A DNA stretch of 64,000 nucleotides from Vibrio coralliilyticus ATCC BAA-450 (GTDB lineage: Bacteria > Pseudomonadota > Gammaproteobacteria > Enterobacterales > Vibrionaceae): positions 30,873 through 94,872 of the forward strand of contig NZ_ACZN01000009.1 of NCBI RefSeq assembly GCF_000176135.1. The letters run 5' to 3'. Both the position numbers and the translations under genes were made by a program. Under the pieces are notes generated by a model. The model was given only the letters and a program-made list of their open reading frames with translations. It was not told the DNA's origin and did not search any database. Positions 10,943 through 19,741 of the stretch are shown here, piece by piece; the stretch's first letter is position 1, and the number at the start of each line of letters is the position of its first letter.

Positions 10943-11797
10943 TTAATAGAGTACAGAGTAGAGCTGTCGACGATACTTCGCGGCAATTGGGTTTCCCTGA
11001 CCTAGTGCTGCGAGAATATCCATAAAGTGCTTTTTCATGTCGCCATCAAGAGCATTTAAATCACTGCGTAAGAAGGTCCATAGTAATTCGAGTGCTTCTT
11101 CGTCACGATTAACTTGATGGTAGCTCAGTGCGAGTTCTGCGGCGTTCTTGGCATCCGCTGGATTTTCTTTCAACGTATTCTCAAGAGACTGGATTTCAGG
11201 GCTGTTCGCCGCTTGATCGTGTAGCTCCAGTTTTGCCACTAAGCCTTTGTAGTAGTTGTCCTGATATTCCATAGGGATGGTATCTAACAAGGCTTTAGCC
11301 TGATCAAAGCTTTGAGTTTCTAGTAAGCAATCTGCTAAAGCGAGCTTTACGTCGCCTTTCTGTTTTAGCTCATCTGGCAATGCCTGAAGAAGTGCTAAAG
11401 CCTGAGCATGCTGGCCTGATTGAAGAAATTCTACAGCTTGTTTTAGATTAAGCTCATCTTGGCTCGGTAGATGTTTGGCAAGCATAGCTTGAATTGCAGG
11501 GAGCTCTTGAGGACCGCCTAAGCCATCGACAGGTTGACCATTCACAAACAATGCAATGGTGGGCAGAGCTTGTACACCAAACTGGCTTGCGATCATCTGC
11601 TCCTGTTCGCAGTTGAGCAATGCCAGTGTGAACGCTCCATTATATTGTTGAGCAAGATTTTGCAGCTCGGGAATAATTTGAGTGCTTTCTTGGCTCATTG
11701 GGGCCCAGAAATGAATAAGTACGGGCGTTTGCATTGAGCCTTCCAGTACTTGACGGAAGTTCTGTTCGCTCAGTTCCACAATAAAAGGAGATTGCAT
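10943..11797 (-). CDS. cnoX: Chaperedoxin CnoX (YbbN), thioredoxin-like plus TPR
   Basis: A 284-residue protein matching E. coli YbbN/CnoX across its length: thioredoxin fold (about 1-110) followed by tetratricopeptide-like helices (about 115-284) ending in KYRRQLYSVLY. CnoX protects stressed proteins and hands them to GroEL/DnaK. The active-site motif is degenerate: WAPMSQES, with no cysteine at either position, where E. coli keeps SQHC. The second E. coli cysteine (Cys63, in LDC) is conserved here in LLNCEQEQ, so mixed-disulfide trapping may still be possible. It is a monocistronic-looking gene with a terminator. Confidence 0.92.
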   Translation of the reverse strand: MQSPFIVELSEQNFRQVLEGSMQTPVLIHFWAPMSQESTQIIPELQNLAQQYNGAFTLALLNCEQEQMIASQFGVQALPTIALFVNGQPVDGLGGPQELPAIQAMLAKHLPSQDELNLKQAVEFLQSGQHAQALALLQALPDELKQKGDVKLALADCLLETQSFDQAKALLDTIPMEYQDNYYKGLVAKLELHDQAANSPEIQSLENTLKENPADAKNAAELALSYHQVNRDEEALELLWTFLRSDLNALDGDMKKHFMDILAALGQGNPIAAKYRRQLYSVLY

Positions 11798-11877
11798 CTG
11801 GTGATTCCTTGCAAAGAGTTGGATACAACAAACATATGGGCGGTTGCTATAGATATCAAGGGAATAGCAGATACAAA

Positions 11878-11900
11878 AACACCGCTTGTGAAAGCGGTGT
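11878..11900 (-). terminator. Minus-strand terminator between the SDR gene and cnoX
   Basis: ACACCGCTT / AAAGCGGTGT hairpin; its minus-strand tail is TTTTTGT. It lies about 200 bp after the SDR stop but only about 30 bp after a 21-codon hydrophobic frame. Confidence 0.75.
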
Positions 11901-11928
11901 GATTGCTGCCTAATGCAAGCGAAGGTGT

Positions 11929-11994
11929 TTATAAAACGATAAACAAAGTTAGCGCAACACCCACACTTAGCCAGTTTAACTGGTTTAATGTCAT
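11929..11994 (-). CDS. Candidate 21-aa hydrophobic micropeptide
   Basis: ATG at 11994 reads MTLNQLNWLSVGVALTLFIVL then TAA. The last 13 residues form one membrane-length hydrophobic stretch and the frame ends 30 bp before a good terminator. The ribosome site is weak (GGTAAAAGAC), and a random frame this short is common, so this is only a candidate small membrane protein. Confidence 0.3.
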   Translation of the reverse strand: MTLNQLNWLSVGVALTLFIVL

Positions 11995-12099
11995 GTCTTT
12001 TACCGAATGCAACGCTTAAATGAGGTCATGAAGTGAACAACTTCAGGGTGTAAGTTAGCGTCTTATTGTTACGAAAAAATTACACTCGGTGATTTATTT

Positions 12100-12926
12100 T
12101 TAAGCAGCGCGTCGCAAAATACCATCCAATAATCGGCTAGGCAGTAACCGTTTTAACACGGCAAACACTTTGGTTGGTGTGGTGACTCTGTAGCGAATTT
12201 TAGGTTTGTCTGATTCTAATGCGTGTAGAAGAGGCGCAATACAAGATTCAGCTGGTAAAACGAAGGAGTTGTTAGAAGACTCCTTTTCTAATCGCTGTAA
12301 TTGATTTTGGTATTGCTGATGATGGACGCTGTCTTTGATATCAATCCACTTTAGAAAAGCTTGGAGTGCATTTTTTCTGAATTCAGTCTCAATTGGCCCC
12401 GGCTCTATTAGGCTGATGTGAATGTCGCTGCTATGCAGTTCTAATCTAAGTGTGTCTGTCCAGCCTTCAAGCGCAAACTTGGAAGCGTTATACGCACCTC
12501 TATATTCATCGCTGCAAAGCCAAGAACGGAACTGTTCTGAACAATTCTGCCGTGCCCATTCTGGCGCATAACCGGCAAAATTTCGCATACTAGCTGATGC
12601 CAGCCAAAGAAATTGGTTTCAAATTGTTCTCTTAAAGCTTGAGTGGGAAGGTCCTCCAAAGCACCCGGCTGACCATAAGCCCCATTGTTAAATAGAGCAT
12701 CAAGCTTGCCGTTCGTCAGTTTTAGTGTCTGTTTAACGCCGCTTGAAATGCTATCGCTATCAGCCAGATCTAGCTGTATACACGTTAGCCCTTCGTTGCG
12801 CAGACGTTCAACATCATCAGTATGTCGACATGACGCAATGACTTGATAGCCTTTTTGGTTGAGTGCGTGCGCACAAACGTAACCAATACCAGTCGAGCAA
12901 CCAGTGATGAGTATAGATTTAGACAT
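12100..12926 (-). pseudogene. Short-chain dehydrogenase, single-base frameshift
   Basis: Two overlapping minus-strand frames together encode one complete classical SDR of about 275 residues. The first (from 12926) supplies the Rossmann motif ITGCSTGIG and reaches the catalytic Ser in VQNSSVLGFAAM; it then runs into unrelated residues. The second frame supplies SDEYRGAYNASKFALEGW with the catalytic YxxxK, then the C-terminal half to residue AA at 12100. The breakpoint is at about 12505-12506, where an A appears to be missing from what should be ATGAAATAT. So the first-frame product lacks Tyr and Lys and cannot be active. Either a recent pseudogene or a sequencing error in an A-run. It is followed upstream by the YfcH-type gene on the same strand. 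Confidence 0.85.
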
Positions 12927-12971
12927 GAGATCCTTTCTTCTAGCGCAACGGAGATAGCTTAGAGTAAAAGA

Positions 12972-13886
12972 TTATTCATGATGTTGTAATAGATTTTTCA
13001 GAGCGGGCTCTAATCGGGAGTAACTGAAACGAAACCCGAGCTCCGTAAGCTTTTTGGGTTTAGCTCGAATACTATCAAACAGCAATACTGAACTTTCCCC
13101 CATAGCTAAACGCAGAGCCCATTTTGGGGTAAACAAGAGGTGAGGACGTTTGAGTGACTTCGCCAATGTTTGGCTAAACTGCTTGTTGGTCACAGGGTGA
13201 GGTGCACATAAGTTGAATTCTCCATGGGCATGCTCGGTCTCGAGTAAATAGACAATACCGCGAACCATGTCCAGCATGTGTATCCACGGCATGTATTGTC
13301 GGCCATTGCCGATTGGCCCACCTAGGCCAAGCTTGTAAGGCAGCAGCATCTTATCCAGTGCTCCACCGTCTTGCCCTAGCACGACTCCCGTTCTGAGTAT
13401 GCATACTCGAGTGGATTCGGAACGAGCTCGATTAGCGATCTGCTCCCACTTTGCGCAAACATGATGAGGAAACCCTTCATTATGAACGTGCAGTCCTTCG
13501 TCGAAGGGGTGATCCTGCTGGTCGCCATAGTACCCAACTGCAGAACCGCTTATAAACACAGAGGGAGGAGATGTGCTCGCATGGATCAAATCAACGATTT
13601 TTTCTGTGGTAGCCCAACGGCTTTTACAAATGGCTTCTTTTTGTTTCTTATTCCAGCGTTTGTCAGCGATGGGCTCGCCCGCTAGATTAACGATGGCATC
13701 GAATTCATTGAGGTCATGGTACTGCTCTAAGTCTGATAGGTAGGTGATGTTACCTAAATCAGCATGGTTGACGGCCGCTTTTGCTTTGGCGGGAGAGCGG
13801 GTGAGCAGAACGACTTCGTACGTTGTGAAGTGCTTCAGCAATTCCCTGCCAATAAAACCTGTGCCACCAGTGAGTAGTACTTTCAT
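12972..13886 (-). CDS. NAD-dependent epimerase, YfcH/TIGR01777 family
   Basis: A 304-residue extended-SDR protein: N-terminal nucleotide-binding motif LLTGGTGFIGREL, NLAGEPIADKRW signature of the TIGR01777 group, and a C-terminal DUF1731-like tail (GFRFSYSRLEPAL). The substrate is not known for this family. E. coli YfcH is the nearest named relative. It is oriented with the frameshifted SDR, 45 bp apart, so the two may form an operon. Confidence 0.9.
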   Translation of the reverse strand: MKVLLTGGTGFIGRELLKHFTTYEVVLLTRSPAKAKAAVNHADLGNITYLSDLEQYHDLNEFDAIVNLAGEPIADKRWNKKQKEAICKSRWATTEKIVDLIHASTSPPSVFISGSAVGYYGDQQDHPFDEGLHVHNEGFPHHVCAKWEQIANRARSESTRVCILRTGVVLGQDGGALDKMLLPYKLGLGGPIGNGRQYMPWIHMLDMVRGIVYLLETEHAHGEFNLCAPHPVTNKQFSQTLAKSLKRPHLLFTPKWALRLAMGESSVLLFDSIRAKPKKLTELGFRFSYSRLEPALKNLLQHHE

Positions 13887-14117
13887 TTCGCTCTCCTTTG
13901 CTCCTCCATAAATGCCAGATTACTCAGGTGGTATTTATGGTAATTCTAGTAATTATAGCGAGTTAGCAGCTATTAGGATCATTGATTATGCAAAACTAAT
14001 GATTATCACAAAATTAACATTTTGTTACTTTTGTTGGCCATCCCGCTATGCGAGTCACATCAACTGTGCAATCCATTTGTCATCATAAACAAGTACTTCA
14101 CGGATAAAGAGGTTTCT

Positions 14118-14852
14118 ATGCAGGCAATTACTGCGCTGCTAAAAGCGTTCTTGGGCAGCATGCGGGATCTGTTGCCAATTGTTGCCGTAATTGCTTTTTT
14201 TCAGCTGGTGGTGCTGCAAGAGCCGCTGCCCAATATGTTATCGATATTGTTCGGTCTAATGTTGGTTGTCATGGGGTTGACGTTTTTTATCTTCGGGTTG
14301 GAGATGGGGCTGTTTCCGATTGGTGAGTCCATGGCACAGGCGTTTGCTAGAAAGGGCAGCGTTTTCTGGTTGATGATCTTCGCGTTTTGTTTGGGGTTTG
14401 GTACCACGGTAGCTGAACCCGCCCTCACTGCTGTAGCCGATGAAGCAGCAGAAGTTGCGGCTGAAGGGGGGATGATTGCTTCTGGAGAAGTGGCGAAGGA
14501 CGACTATGCTAATGGTTTGCGCTACACCGTCGCCTTATCGGTAGGGATAGCCATCATGCTTGGGGTACTCCGTATTCTTAAAGGGTGGTCGATTCAGTAC
14601 ATGATTATCGGCGGATACATCGGGGTTGTCGTACTGACCATGTTTGCACCAGATGCCATTATTGGTGTGGCATACGATTCTGGCGGCGTGACCACATCAA
14701 CCATCACAGTCCCTTTGGTGACAGCTCTCGGCGTTGGTCTTGCATCGGCCATTAAAGGTCGCAATCCGATGATAGATGGTTTCGGGTTAATCGCCTTTGC
14801 GTCCTTGTTACCTATGATGTTTGTGATGGTTTATGGAATGGTGGTGGCATGA
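14118..14852 (+). CDS. DUF1538 membrane protein, subunit A
   Basis: A 244-residue polytopic membrane protein. The start is at [11 protein letters not shown] (AAGAGG ribosome site, 14107-14112); an in-frame start further upstream gives an implausible leader. About six hydrophobic segments. Two signature blocks: [13 protein letters not shown] (about residue 95) and [16 protein letters not shown] (about 195), followed by [16 protein letters not shown]. The same blocks occur in the next gene, so the pair are paralogous subunits. DUF1538 has no established function that I know; the organisation suggests a transporter or channel. Its stop overlaps the next start by 4 bp (ATGA), indicating translational coupling. 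Confidence 0.85.
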   Translation: MQAITALLKAFLGSMRDLLPIVAVIAFFQLVVLQEPLPNMLSILFGLMLVVMGLTFFIFGLEMGLFPIGESMAQAFARKGSVFWLMIFAFCLGFGTTVAEPALTAVADEAAEVAAEGGMIASGEVAKDDYANGLRYTVALSVGIAIMLGVLRILKGWSIQYMIIGGYIGVVVLTMFAPDAIIGVAYDSGGVTTSTITVPLVTALGVGLASAIKGRNPMIDGFGLIAFASLLPMMFVMVYGMVVA

Positions 14853-15643
14853 TTGAATGGTCGCACTTTGTTGACACTTTCCTTGGCACTATTAGCGATG
14901 TCATCCCTATCGCATCTATTATTTTCGGCTTTCAGTTTACAGTATTACGCCGCCCAGTAACGAATCTACCCAAAGTATTGCTTGGGTTCGGGTACGTGAT
15001 TCTTGGTTTATCTTTGTTCCTTATCGGTTTAGAGCTGGCGTTGTTCCCACTCGGGGAAACGATGGCGACCCAATTGACGGCCCCTGCCTTTTTACAAGAA
15101 TTCAGAACCAGCGTATCGGGCGCTATTGGGTGGCAGGATTACTACTGGGTGTATTTATTCGCCTTCTGTATTGGCTTTAGTACGACAATTGCTGAGCCTT
15201 CTCTGATTGCTGTCGCTATTAAGGCTAACCAAGTGTCGGGTGGCTCTATCAGTGTGAACGGCCTACGCATCGCCGTGGCGTTGGGAGTAGCAATTGGCAT
15301 CTCTTTGGGGAGTTATCGGATCGTTGTTGGCGATCCAATCCATTACTACATTATCGCTGGTTACATTGTGGTCGTTATACAGACCTTTTACGCTCCCAAG
15401 TTAATTGTCCCGCTGGCCTACGATTCTGGCGGCGTCACGACATCCACAGTCACCGTGCCTTTGGTCGCCGCCTTAGGGTTAGGGCTTGCTTCTACCGTTC
15501 CAGGAAGAAACCCAATGATTGATGGTTTTGGCCTGATTGCCTTTGCCAGTTTGTTCCCGATGATTTCTGTTATGGGTTATGCCCAAATCACTCGTTGGCT
15601 CAACAAAGAGTCGACGAAGGAGGATAGTGAAAATGCGCTTTAA
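14849..15643 (+). CDS. DUF1538 membrane protein, subunit B
   Basis: A 264-residue paralogue of the preceding protein with the same hydrophobic pattern and both signature blocks ([14 protein letters not shown] and [16 protein letters not shown]). The conserved glutamate-proline and Asp-Ser-Gly-Gly with Thr/Ser run are candidates for a substrate or ion path (inference). It begins inside the end of subunit A and ends inside the PII-like gene, so the four genes are tightly coupled. Confidence 0.85.
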   Translation: MIEWSHFVDTFLGTISDVIPIASIIFGFQFTVLRRPVTNLPKVLLGFGYVILGLSLFLIGLELALFPLGETMATQLTAPAFLQEFRTSVSGAIGWQDYYWVYLFAFCIGFSTTIAEPSLIAVAIKANQVSGGSISVNGLRIAVALGVAIGISLGSYRIVVGDPIHYYIIAGYIVVVIQTFYAPKLIVPLAYDSGGVTTSTVTVPLVAALGLGLASTVPGRNPMIDGFGLIAFASLFPMISVMGYAQITRWLNKESTKEDSENAL

Positions 15644-15983
15644 ATTGATACTGGCTTTTGTCGAAGACAGTAAAACTGAAACGGTACTGGATGCGGCCAG
15701 GAGTGCAGGTGCAACAGGCGCTACCGTGATCAATCACGCCAGAGGGGAAGGCCTAAATAAGAAGCGCACCTTTTTTGGTCTGACCCTAGAAGTGCAAAAA
15801 GACGTATTGCTGTTCGTTGTCGAAGAGCACCTTTCTCGTCATATTCTTGAAACCATCAGTGAGGTTGGAGAATTTGATCAGGAGTCTGGGCAGGGAATAG
15901 CGGTACAGATCGACATTGAAGATGCAGTCGGCGTTGCTCATCAGGTGGAAAAACTAACCAAAGTAGTAGAGGACGAATTATGA
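15633..15983 (+). CDS. PII-like signalling protein
   Basis: A 116-residue protein of the PII/GlnB-like fold. The start is MRFKLILAF (ribosome site AAGGAGG at 15617-15623); a longer in-frame start would overlap subunit B much more. The PII pattern is visible as GATGATVINHARGEG after the first strand-helix and SGQGIAVQIDIEDAVGV near the end. The T-loop region is short and lacks the classical uridylylated-tyrosine motif, so it is a PII-like rather than a canonical GlnB/GlnK protein. PII proteins typically gate membrane transporters by binding nucleotides, which fits two membrane subunits directly upstream. Confidence 0.82.
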   Translation: MRFKLILAFVEDSKTETVLDAARSAGATGATVINHARGEGLNKKRTFFGLTLEVQKDVLLFVVEEHLSRHILETISEVGEFDQESGQGIAVQIDIEDAVGVAHQVEKLTKVVEDEL

Positions 15984-16384
15984 GCAGTCATGAAAAAATC
16001 CGTGTACGTGATGTGATGGCGAGTACTTACGTCATGATTGATGGCCTGACAACCGTCAGAGAAGGTATTCAGCTAGCTCGCAGCCATGAAGTGAAAGCTT
16101 TGGTTGTGAACAAACGGAATGAAGACGATGAGTTCGGTCTGGTGCTAATGAATGACATTGCGAAAAAAGTGCTGGCAAAGAATCGCTCGCCTGATCGGAT
16201 CAATATTTATGAGATTATGACAAAACCAGCATTATCGGTGGATCCTGATATGAATGTGAAATACTGCGCTCGTTTATTCGAACGCTTTGGTATCAGTCGA
16301 GCTCCTGTGATTGAAGATGGTCAGGTTATAGGGATGGTAAGCTACAACAATATTGTGATTAATGGCATGGCGAGAGATGACTAA
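15980..16384 (+). CDS. Tandem CBS-domain protein
   Basis: A 134-residue stand-alone pair of CBS domains (about residues 8-62 and 75-132; second ends in GMVSYNNIVINGM). CBS pairs bind adenosine nucleotides and sense energy state. It overlaps the PII-like stop by 4 bp (ATGA) and is the last gene of the DUF1538 operon. With the PII-like protein it would give two separate adenylate sensors for one membrane complex (inference). Confidence 0.88.
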   Translation: MSSHEKIRVRDVMASTYVMIDGLTTVREGIQLARSHEVKALVVNKRNEDDEFGLVLMNDIAKKVLAKNRSPDRINIYEIMTKPALSVDPDMNVKYCARLFERFGISRAPVIEDGQVIGMVSYNNIVINGMARDD

Positions 16385-16434
16385 ACATCGTTGAGTCCGT
16401 AAAATAGCCTCAGTTATTTTGAGGAAATGATGTC

Positions 16435-16980
16435 ATGAAATTGTTTTTTGCCTCAGACTTGCATGGCAGTTTGCCTGCAACCGAGAAAGTACTTGCGCAG
16501 TTCGACCAATCTGGCGCTGAGACTATAGTTTTATTGGGCGATATTCTTAATCACGGGCCGCGCAATCCGGTACCAGAAGGTTACAACCCTCCAGCAGTCG
16601 CGGAACGACTCAATCAATATGCGCAGAAGATTATTGCTGTTAGAGGTAATTGTGACAGCGAAGTTGATCAGATGCTGCTCTCTTTTCCTATGATGATGGA
16701 TTACGCATGGGTGTTGCTCGAGAGCGGCCATCGCTTGTTTGTTACTCATGGTCATCTGTATAACACGGACAAACGTCCTCCTTTAAAGCGTGGGGACGTG
16801 ATTACACATGGTCATACCCATGTGCCTGCTGCGCAGTGGCAAGGGGAACAAGTCATCTTTAACCCAGGCTCAGTGACGTTCCCACGTAATGGTTTTGAAC
16901 CTAGTTTCGGTGTCTATGAAGAAGGAGAGCTAAAAGTGGTGACCTTCGATAATCAGGTGCTAGCCTCGATTCAACTATAA
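16435..16980 (+). CDS. yfcE: Metallophosphoesterase YfcE
   Basis: A 181-residue calcineurin-like phosphodiesterase. Metal-binding motifs are visible in order: SDLHG, LGDILNHGP, RGNCDSE, THGH and HGHTHVP. E. coli YfcE cleaves phosphodiester model substrates with Mn2+; the physiological substrate is unknown. Ribosome site GAGG before ATG 16435. It is 50 bp after the CBS gene and could be in the same transcript, but the function looks unrelated. Confidence 0.92.
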   Translation: MKLFFASDLHGSLPATEKVLAQFDQSGAETIVLLGDILNHGPRNPVPEGYNPPAVAERLNQYAQKIIAVRGNCDSEVDQMLLSFPMMMDYAWVLLESGHRLFVTHGHLYNTDKRPPLKRGDVITHGHTHVPAAQWQGEQVIFNPGSVTFPRNGFEPSFGVYEEGELKVVTFDNQVLASIQL

Positions 16981-17008
16981 AAAATGCCCGCTAAAACGGG
17001 CATTTTTT
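16981..17008 (+). terminator. Bidirectional terminator between yfcE and the SelW-like gene
   Basis: AAAATGCCCG / CGGGCATTTTTT stem-loop located between two convergent genes; it overlaps the stop of the minus-strand gene. Confidence 0.85.
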
Positions 17009-17285
17009 ACTTAGTATCAGAATGGCCAAGGTCCCTTTCTGGATCTATGATATCTCGGACTTTCTGTTTCAGTACTTTCGCTTCTGGGAAGCCACCATCA
17101 CGCTTTCTTTCCCAAATAAGAAGACCATTGCAATGAATCTCAAAACGACCGCCTGTATCGGGATGCAAGGAGACGGTTTCGAGCTCTTCACTGAAAGTAT
17201 GTAGCAGCTCCTGAGATAACCATGTAGATCGCAACATCCAATTGCATTGGCGACAGTAATAAATATCGATTTTTGCTTTGTCCAT
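17007..17285 (-). CDS. SelT/SelW/SelH (Rdx) family protein
   Basis: A 92-residue thioredoxin-like-fold protein of the selenoprotein W family, with the cysteine version of the redox motif (YCRQC near residue 10) in place of CxxU. The conserved GGRFEIHCNG strand and ERKRDGGFPEAKVLKQ helix are present. The start is set at the ATG at 17285, with an in-frame GTG two codons upstream as an alternative. Function in bacteria is not settled; a thiol redox role is likely. It follows the TSUP transporter gene with almost no gap, so the two are probably co-transcribed. Confidence 0.87.
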   Translation of the reverse strand: MDKAKIDIYYCRQCNWMLRSTWLSQELLHTFSEELETVSLHPDTGGRFEIHCNGLLIWERKRDGGFPEAKVLKQKVRDIIDPERDLGHSDTK

Positions 17286-17291
17286 AAACAC

Positions 17292-18047
17292 TCACAGTAA
17301 TAACTTGATGCCGACCGCAAAGGTCAGCAATTCAAAACAAACCTTAATAACCTGATTACTATAACGAGTGCTCAGGTAAGCTCCTAGTCCTCCGCCAAGG
17401 AAGGAACCGAGCAATAAAATAGGTAGCCATGGCCAGTAAATTGGGGCGCCTGCTTGTGCCACCGCAGCACCGCCAATACCGTTCCAAAATAGCCCGACGC
17501 AAATCATTGTTAACGCGACAGCCTGCTTATAGCTATAACCAAACCAGCGAACTAAGAAGATAGTCACTAATAGCCCAGAGCCCGCCGTGAGAGAGCCATT
17601 CATTATCCCAATTAGAATCAGGCCCAGCCCGCCGAATATCCAACCTAGCGTATGACGATTGGTTGGAAGTTCTTGCTGGCCCAATTGTCGTTTGAAGCGA
17701 GAGTAGATACCGATAGCTAGAATCATCAGCCCCAATAACGTTTCGGCCAGCTTCTCGGGAATCATCAACACGATATTGGCGCCGATGATGACGCCGATAC
17801 TGCCTACCGTAATCACATACAGAGCGACTTTGAAGTCTATCGTTTTTTGCTTAATGTGCGTGAAAGCTGCACCAATACCAAGCGCGACGCTGGCGACCTT
17901 GTGAGTTGCAAGCGCAACGGAAAATGGTAGGCCGAAGAAAATGAGCAACGGGAATTGCAAAAGTCCAGCACCCCCGCCAGACAAGGAAGCAAGCGTATTT
18001 GAGATAAATGAGCCGATCAATAGCCCAATTGAGTGAATCCAATCCAT
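17292..18047 (-). CDS. TSUP family transporter (TauE/SafE)
   Basis: A 251-residue membrane protein with about eight hydrophobic segments and the TauE/SafE duplication: LSGGGAGLLQFPLLIFFGLP near the N-terminus and NGSLTAGSGLLVTIFLVRWFG in the second half. The family exports or imports sulfur-containing anions or organic acids; the substrate here is not inferable. Its stop sits seven bases before the SelW-like start, suggesting coupling. Confidence 0.88.
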   Translation of the reverse strand: MDWIHSIGLLIGSFISNTLASLSGGGAGLLQFPLLIFFGLPFSVALATHKVASVALGIGAAFTHIKQKTIDFKVALYVITVGSIGVIIGANIVLMIPEKLAETLLGLMILAIGIYSRFKRQLGQQELPTNRHTLGWIFGGLGLILIGIMNGSLTAGSGLLVTIFLVRWFGYSYKQAVALTMICVGLFWNGIGGAAVAQAGAPIYWPWLPILLLGSFLGGGLGAYLSTRYSNQVIKVCFELLTFAVGIKLLL

Positions 18048-18065
18048 GATGAGTAAGATAAAATT

Positions 18066-18088
18066 AGGGGAGCATCATGCTCCCCTTA
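18066..18088 (-). terminator. Terminator of toxRS
   Basis: AGGGGAGC / GCTCCCCT stem; minus-strand tail AATTTTATC. Lies between toxS and the TSUP gene. Confidence 0.75.
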
Positions 18089-18096
18089 GGTAGAAA

Positions 18097-18612
18097 TTAG
18101 TTAGAGAAAAGTACCGTAGAGCCGTGACTTAAGCTCGTTAGAAGTAATGTTTTCTCATTCACAATGTCTATTCGGCGGCTCTGTTGAGCATCCATCTTAA
18201 AGATCTGAGTGATGAGTTTTAGCTGATCGGCAGTGAAGTCTTTGCTTTGTGCTGAAGAAACGTCTTTGAACTCGATAGGTGAGACCAGCAGGTAGTTATC
18301 ACTGATATCCCATTCGCCCGTTTCAGAGATGTTGATGACGTTTTCACTTTCTGCATTGTTAGCATACAGACGAACAGTAGCAACTCGAATGTAGCTACCG
18401 TTAGGTAGGTACTTCACGTTAGAGGTGACATCTACTTTGCGAAGCGGGCCAACTGACTCTTCTTGAAGGCTGTCTGTAATTACTGTCACCATTTTTGACT
18501 GCCATTCCTTCGCGGTCAGCACTTGCTCAACTTTTAGATCACTGCCCCAGTATAGCCAGCCACTGAACAGAGCTGACAGAACAAGTAACCCAGCTGCGAT
18601 TTTCTGATTCAT
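18097..18612 (-). CDS. toxS: Transmembrane regulatory protein ToxS
   Basis: A 171-residue protein starting at MNQKIAAGLLVL, with one N-terminal membrane segment (about 5-22) and a periplasmic domain. V. cholerae ToxS is about the same size and stabilises ToxR by binding its periplasmic domain, including in bile sensing. The start lies 10 bp after the toxR stop, the standard toxRS arrangement. The ATG at 18612 is preferred over an in-frame codon inside toxR. Confidence 0.93.
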   Translation of the reverse strand: MNQKIAAGLLVLSALFSGWLYWGSDLKVEQVLTAKEWQSKMVTVITDSLQEESVGPLRKVDVTSNVKYLPNGSYIRVATVRLYANNAESENVINISETGEWDISDNYLLVSPIEFKDVSSAQSKDFTADQLKLITQIFKMDAQQSRRIDIVNEKTLLLTSLSHGSTVLFSN

Positions 18613-18622
18613 GTCGTTATTC

Positions 18623-19489
18623 CTATTGGCAAACTTTACTGAGGTCTTGTTGTTCAGCAAAAATACGAACGGTGATGTTTTCACCAGAGTTGTCTAGTGA
18701 ATGAATGTAGTTCAGTACTAACTGATTGTTCTGGCCACCAGTCGCGATTACTTCGACGGGAGCGACGGTTGCATGAGCGGCATTGTAACGTTTCACACAT
18801 TGCTCAATTGATGGGTACCACTCACTGAGATCAGGATGATTAATCGGCGTTTTCACCGGAGTATTATCGTAAACCGCAACCTGGCGGAATTTTGATTCTG
18901 CAGGGTTGGTAAATAGTACAACGCACAAAGGGATAAGCAGTGCCAAAACCAACATAATACGCATAGCCCATCTTGATTGAGGCTTAACTTGCTTTGCGAC
19001 GCTTGGTGCTGATTTTGTTTCCGTAACGGTCGACTTAAGTGGGCTGACTTCGTCTACATGAGAGTCTGTAGGTAGTTCAACCGAAACATCTTCTGCTTCA
19101 AGTGCTTCCTCTTCCGCTACTGAAGTGTCTCCACTCATAAATGGGGTTGCACGTTCTACATTACAAATAAGTTGATAGCCGCGCTTAGGTACTGTTTTGA
19201 CATATTGAGGAGACTTGGTTGAGTCTTGAAGCTGCTTGCGTAATGTCGAAATCGCCTGAGTTAGGCTGGAGTCATCGACTTCAAAGCCTTGTTCTCGCCA
19301 GACGAAGTCATGCAGTTCGTTGCGGGATACGATGTCATTGGGTTTTTCTGACAGTAAAAGAAGGATGCGACTTTCATTGCTTCCCAGACGAATGACTTCA
19401 TTGTCGTTTGATTTGTCCACCAGAGAGTTCGTATTGGGGTCAAAAGTGAATCTGTTAGCAAGATTGAACTTAGTGCCTATGTTACTCAT
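18623..19489 (-). CDS. toxR: Membrane-bound transcription regulator ToxR
   Basis: A 288-residue ToxR: N-terminal OmpR-type winged helix (about 15-115, including DFVWREQGFEVDDSSL and VKTVPKRGYQLIC), an acidic linker of low conservation (about 120-175), one membrane span (about 178-197) and a periplasmic domain with the two conserved cysteines (EQCVKRYN and the near-terminal KVCQ). In Vibrio it controls outer-membrane porins such as OmpU and OmpT, and virulence genes. Here it is divergent from htpG, as in V. cholerae. Confidence 0.96.
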   Translation of the reverse strand: MSNIGTKFNLANRFTFDPNTNSLVDKSNDNEVIRLGSNESRILLLLSEKPNDIVSRNELHDFVWREQGFEVDDSSLTQAISTLRKQLQDSTKSPQYVKTVPKRGYQLICNVERATPFMSGDTSVAEEEALEAEDVSVELPTDSHVDEVSPLKSTVTETKSAPSVAKQVKPQSRWAMRIMLVLALLIPLCVVLFTNPAESKFRQVAVYDNTPVKTPINHPDLSEWYPSIEQCVKRYNAAHATVAPVEVIATGGQNNQLVLNYIHSLDNSGENITVRIFAEQQDLSKVCQ

Positions 19490-19637
19490 TGGATATGACC
19501 ATTATTGTTGTATAGATTTCATCAGATGCGCGCAAAAATCCCTATATCAGGGAGGTGACGTTTAGTTTTTTTGATTTTTTGAGGTGCAAGAATAGTCAAA
19601 ATAAGATCAAAAAAACACTGTTTTTATGATTTTTGAC

Positions 19638-19665
19638 CTTGAATTTACAATTGTCACCCTCATGT
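19638..19665 (+). promoter_or_regulatory. Sigma-32 type heat-shock promoter of htpG
   Basis: CTTGAA at 19638-19643, a 14-bp spacer, then CCTCATGT at 19658-19665, close to the sigma-32 consensus (CTTGAA, 13-15, CCCCATnT). It lies 77 bp before the htpG ATG in the toxR-htpG divergent region. Confidence 0.75.
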
Positions 19666-19741
19666 TAACTTGCAGATTATCTCAGTATCGCCCCCGTTGA
19701 CAATGCGGAGGCTTGATAAATATAGATGTTACGGAGCTATC

